Of a DNA stretch of 64,000 nucleotides, positions 61,550 to 64,000 are shown in pieces. The translations under genes were made by a program, and so were the position numbers. Each line of letters opens with the position of its first letter. Positions within the stretch are counted from its first letter, which is position 1. This stretch comes from an uncultured Draconibacterium sp. (GTDB lineage Bacteria > Bacteroidota > Bacteroidia > Bacteroidales > Prolixibacteraceae), in the NCBI RefSeq assembly GCF_963674925.1, contig NZ_OY771647.1:2619501-2683500 (forward strand), in the 5' to 3' direction. The notes under the pieces were generated by a model. It did no database searches. It was not told the DNA's origin and saw only the letters and a program-made list of their open reading frames with translations.

Positions 61550-61984
61550 ATGTTAAAAGGTATATTAGCAATTTCAGGACATTCGGGACTGTTCAAAATG
61601 GTTGCCGAAAGTAAAAACAGCATTATTGTTGAATCGTTAGACACACAAAAGCGCATGCCGGTTTATTCAACCGCAAAGGTATCGGCGTTGGAAGATATAG
61701 CCATTTACACTTACGAAAGTGATGTGCCGTTGAAAGATGTTTTTAAAGCCATCTCCGATGCTGAGGATGGAGGAGCAGCCATTTCGCACAAATCGTCAGG
61801 AAATGAATTGAAAAGCTACTTTGAAAAAGTACTGCCCGATTTTGATCAGGATCGTGTATACGTATCCGACATTAAAAAAGTAATTCAGTGGTACAATGCT
61901 TTGCAGGAAAAGGATATGCTTGACTTTTCAGAACCTGAAGAGGAGGAAACAACTGACGAAACAACCGACGAAAAGGCGGATTAA
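61550..61984 (+). CDS. DUF5606-type conserved cytoplasmic protein
   Basis: A 144-residue protein without signal peptide. Its start MLKGILAISGHSGLFKMVAESKNSIIVESL, followed by KRMPVYSTAKVSALEDIAIYTY, is the conserved Bacteroidota family usually labelled DUF5606. The middle (PLKDVFKAISDAEDGG, KSYFEKVLPDFDQDRVYVSDIKKVIQWYN) is helical, and the tail from about residue 124 is an acidic, probably unstructured run of Glu, Asp and Thr. Function is unknown; the first part has the look of a small beta-barrel. Its stop codon overlaps the stop codon of the convergent exonuclease gene. Confidence 0.85.
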   Translation: MLKGILAISGHSGLFKMVAESKNSIIVESLDTQKRMPVYSTAKVSALEDIAIYTYESDVPLKDVFKAISDAEDGGAAISHKSSGNELKSYFEKVLPDFDQDRVYVSDIKKVIQWYNALQEKDMLDFSEPEEEETTDETTDEKAD

Positions 61985-62520
61985 AACAATTTATAATTGT
62001 TAACGGCTTTGGGGTTTCCCAACGAATCGTTTCGATCGACAAGAATATCAAACAGTTTAGCAGTGGCAAGTGCATCGCCTGCAGCGCGGTGCCTGCCATT
62101 AATTTCAATACCTAAATCGGCACAAAGCTTCCCTAACGAATAGGATGGATGTCCGGGAAGCAGTTTTCGCGAAAGTTTTACCGTACACATTGTTTTCCGA
62201 TGATAATTGTATCCAAGACGCGCATATTCCTCTTTTATAAACTTATAATCGAAGCTGGCATTATGGGCAACAAAAGTTCGCCCCGTTGTCATTTCAATAA
62301 TTTTTTTTGCCACCTGGTAAAATTTGGGAGCAGTTCTTACCATTTCATTATTTATTCCGGTTAATTCGGTAATGAAAAAAGGGATGTCCATTTCAGGATT
62401 AATAAGGGTCGAAAAAGAGTCGGTAATCTCTTGCCCGTTGTGTTGATAAATAGCAATTTCGGTAATTTTACCGTTTTTATAACTTTGGCCGGTAGTTTCG
62501 ATGTCGATTATTGAGAACAA
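61981..62520 (-). CDS. DEDDh 3'-5' exonuclease (DnaQ/PolC epsilon-like)
   Basis: A 179-residue protein with the complete DEDDh exonuclease set: DIETTG at residues 6-11 (Asp6, Glu8), AHNASFDYKFI with the second Asp, and HRAAGDALATAKLF with the His and last Asp. TELTGINNEMV is the family ExoII-near segment. It resembles the epsilon proofreading subunit and the exonuclease domain of PolC or UvrC-like proteins. It could act in replication proofreading or in general DNA repair; no polymerase or GIY-YIG domain is attached. It is a single-gene unit convergent with the DUF5606 gene. Confidence 0.94.
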   Translation of the reverse strand: MFSIIDIETTGQSYKNGKITEIAIYQHNGQEITDSFSTLINPEMDIPFFITELTGINNEMVRTAPKFYQVAKKIIEMTTGRTFVAHNASFDYKFIKEEYARLGYNYHRKTMCTVKLSRKLLPGHPSYSLGKLCADLGIEINGRHRAAGDALATAKLFDILVDRNDSLGNPKAVNNYKLF

Positions 62521-62682
62521 AATGTTTAATATTTTGAATTAATTGAACTTAAATATTTAAATTTGTGAAAAAAATATTCTTAAGCATGAAATTAAGACTG
62601 CTAACTTTTTTTGATACCTGCGAATTAATTTCTAAATTGCCCGTAGAATTCAACAAACAACAAAAAAAATAATTTCAAAACT

Positions 62683-63984
62683 ATGAAAAAAATTACTCTT
62701 TTCTTATTTGCATTGGTTTTGTCTCTTGGTTATGCCATCGCACAAAATGCAGACAACAAATGGGGCATTGGAGTTGGCCCTGGATTGGAATATAACATTG
62801 AAACCGATGCTACCGGAATTTTAGCTGACTTTTATGTTAGTCGTTACCTGTCTCCAAGGTTCGATTTAATGCTTGACAACAGGTGGTCATTCAATGATGC
62901 CGGAACTGATGTCGTTGCATCATTACTGAACCTGCGTTTGAAACTTTACAATGACAATATGGCAATTCAGCCATACCTGTTTGGTGGTCCTGGTTATATG
63001 TGGGATAACGATGAAAGTGATTTTACATTCGACTACGGTGCAGGATTAAAATTCCCTGTTGGTGAAAAAACTTCACTTTTCGTGTCAGGATCTTATGTGA
63101 ATAGTATTAAAGGATACCATTCAGATGATCCAAACAATGCTTACGGATGGACTGACGAACATTTTCAGGTTACCAGTGTGCTTGAATTCGCATTGGGTAA
63201 AGCCAAAGATGAAGACGGTGACGGTGTAAGTGATCGTAAAGACGAATGTCCTGGTACACCTGCGGGAGTACAAGTTGATGAAAAAGGTTGTCCGATCGAT
63301 ACTGATGGCGACGGAGTTCCTGATTACAAAGATGACTGTCCTACAGAAGCTGGCCCAGCATCGTTAAATGGTTGTCCTGATAAAGACGGTGACGGAATCG
63401 CTGATAAAGACGACGACTGTCCTGATACTCCTGGATTGGCTAAATTCAACGGTTGTCCTGATACTGACGAAGACGGAGTTCCAGATCCAAAAGACAAGTG
63501 TCCTGATACACCAAAAGGATGTCCTGTTGACGCTGACGGTTGTCCGCTTGATTCAGATGGCGACGGTGTAATTGACTGTGAAGATGATTGTCCTTCAGAA
63601 GCAGGTCCTGCAAGCAACAACGGTTGCCCGGATTGGAGTGAAATTTCAATTCCAACAATCTACTTCGATTTCGACAAGTCGACTCTAAGACCAGAAGCAA
63701 AAACTGAATTGGATAAATTAGCTGATCAGTTGAATGCGGCTAAAGAATACGATATCGTAATTGGTGGTCACACTGATGATATTGGTACAGAATCATACAA
63801 CATGGGATTGTCTGAAAGACGTGCTCAGGCTGTTGTTAAGTACTTATTACAAAAAGGTGTGAACAACGCTTATGTAGGTTCTAATAACTATGGTGAAACT
63901 AAACCGGCTGTTCCTAACACATCATTAGAGAACAAACGTAAAAACCGTAGAGCAGAATTTGAAGTTGCAAAAATTCGCAAGTAA
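62683..63984 (+). CDS. OmpA-family outer-membrane protein with TSP3 repeats
   Basis: A 433-residue protein with signal peptide MKKITLFLFALVLSLGYAIA. It has an N-terminal 8-stranded barrel (about residues 25-175, ending VTSVLEFALGKA), a linker of about six thrombospondin type-3 calcium-binding repeats (DGDGVSDRKDECPGTPAG, DTDGDGVPDYKDDCP, DKDGDGIADKDDDCP and more, about residues 180-320), and a C-terminal OmpA domain (IYFDFDKSTLRPEAKTELDKLA, GHTDDIGTESYNMGLSERRAQAVVKYL, NRRAEFEV). The OmpA domain binds peptidoglycan, so the protein tethers the outer membrane to the wall, with a calcium-stiffened spacer. It is probably abundant. An AT-rich ~160-bp leader region precedes it. Confidence 0.96.
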   Translation: MKKITLFLFALVLSLGYAIAQNADNKWGIGVGPGLEYNIETDATGILADFYVSRYLSPRFDLMLDNRWSFNDAGTDVVASLLNLRLKLYNDNMAIQPYLFGGPGYMWDNDESDFTFDYGAGLKFPVGEKTSLFVSGSYVNSIKGYHSDDPNNAYGWTDEHFQVTSVLEFALGKAKDEDGDGVSDRKDECPGTPAGVQVDEKGCPIDTDGDGVPDYKDDCPTEAGPASLNGCPDKDGDGIADKDDDCPDTPGLAKFNGCPDTDEDGVPDPKDKCPDTPKGCPVDADGCPLDSDGDGVIDCEDDCPSEAGPASNNGCPDWSEISIPTIYFDFDKSTLRPEAKTELDKLADQLNAAKEYDIVIGGHTDDIGTESYNMGLSERRAQAVVKYLLQKGVNNAYVGSNNYGETKPAVPNTSLENKRKNRRAEFEVAKIRK

Positions 63985-64000
63985 GCTTTAATTAAATATT

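Noticed and set aside
63324..63620. 98-codon Ser/Gly/Pro-rich - strand frame in the OmpA gene
   Set aside because: It is the complement of the repetitive TSP3 codons, which create long open frames by chance.
63220..63640. Tandem DNA repeats resembling a CRISPR array
   Set aside because: The repetition comes from protein repeats (DxDGDGxxDxxDxCP) with diverged codons; there are no identical repeats with unique spacers.

Overview
The window is a chromosomal segment of a Bacteroidota bacterium, most likely a polysaccharide-degrading member of the Marinilabiliales/Prolixibacteraceae type; the exact taxon is an inference. The signs are SusC/SusD-like genes, a hybrid two-component regulator (HTCS), a type IX secretion C-terminal domain, many secreted lipoproteins, TAnnTTTG-type promoters and the absence of obvious Shine-Dalgarno sites. 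About the first 53 kb is accessory glycan-utilisation DNA, read almost entirely on the + strand; the last 11 kb is core genome.

Region 1 (1-7.4 kb) is the end of an alpha-mannan/N-glycan cluster: a GH76-like enzyme with a T9SS tail (5' end outside the window), a GH97 of the retaining type, a GH92 alpha-mannosidase and a GH125 exo-alpha-mannosidase, closed by a terminator. A gene-free stretch rich in hairpins follows. Region 2 (8.0-12.7 kb) is a two-gene GH43-GH43/GH2 module. Region 3 (13.0-25.4 kb) is a LacI-controlled operon: LacI regulator, secreted FG-GAP/VCBS propeller protein, DapA/NanA-family aldolase, a YhcH-family protein that is unusually an exported lipoprotein, an SGNH acetylesterase, an alpha/beta hydrolase, a sodium:solute symporter and a large GH106-type alpha-L-rhamnosidase containing a LamG-like domain. 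Matching 16-bp operators flank the lacI promoter, and a third copy precedes the propeller gene.

Region 4 (25.6-52.8 kb) is a complete polysaccharide utilisation locus: HTCS, a 31-residue membrane peptide, SusC, SusD, then two esterase/GH-A genes, a beta-helix protein, a GH2 with a malectin-like domain, GH115, a GH50/agarase-like enzyme, a second propeller protein (frameshifted), an unrecognised 630-residue protein with lyase-like motifs, and GH105. The set points to an acetylated, uronic-acid-containing polysaccharide cut by a lyase and finished by GH105. Two truncated beta-helix gene remnants lie in this region. Four GTTACA/TGTAAC half-sites about 22 bp apart lie upstream of the small peptide and susC and are the best candidate HTCS operator.

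Region 5 (53.0-64.0 kb) is core genome: tRNA-Leu(GAG), a small lipoprotein, purL, a DJ-1/PfpI protein, an ECF sigma factor, a TonB-dependent receptor, a DUF5606-type protein, a DEDDh exonuclease and an OmpA protein with thrombospondin type-3 repeats. No CRISPR array, rRNA, transposase or integrase gene was seen.
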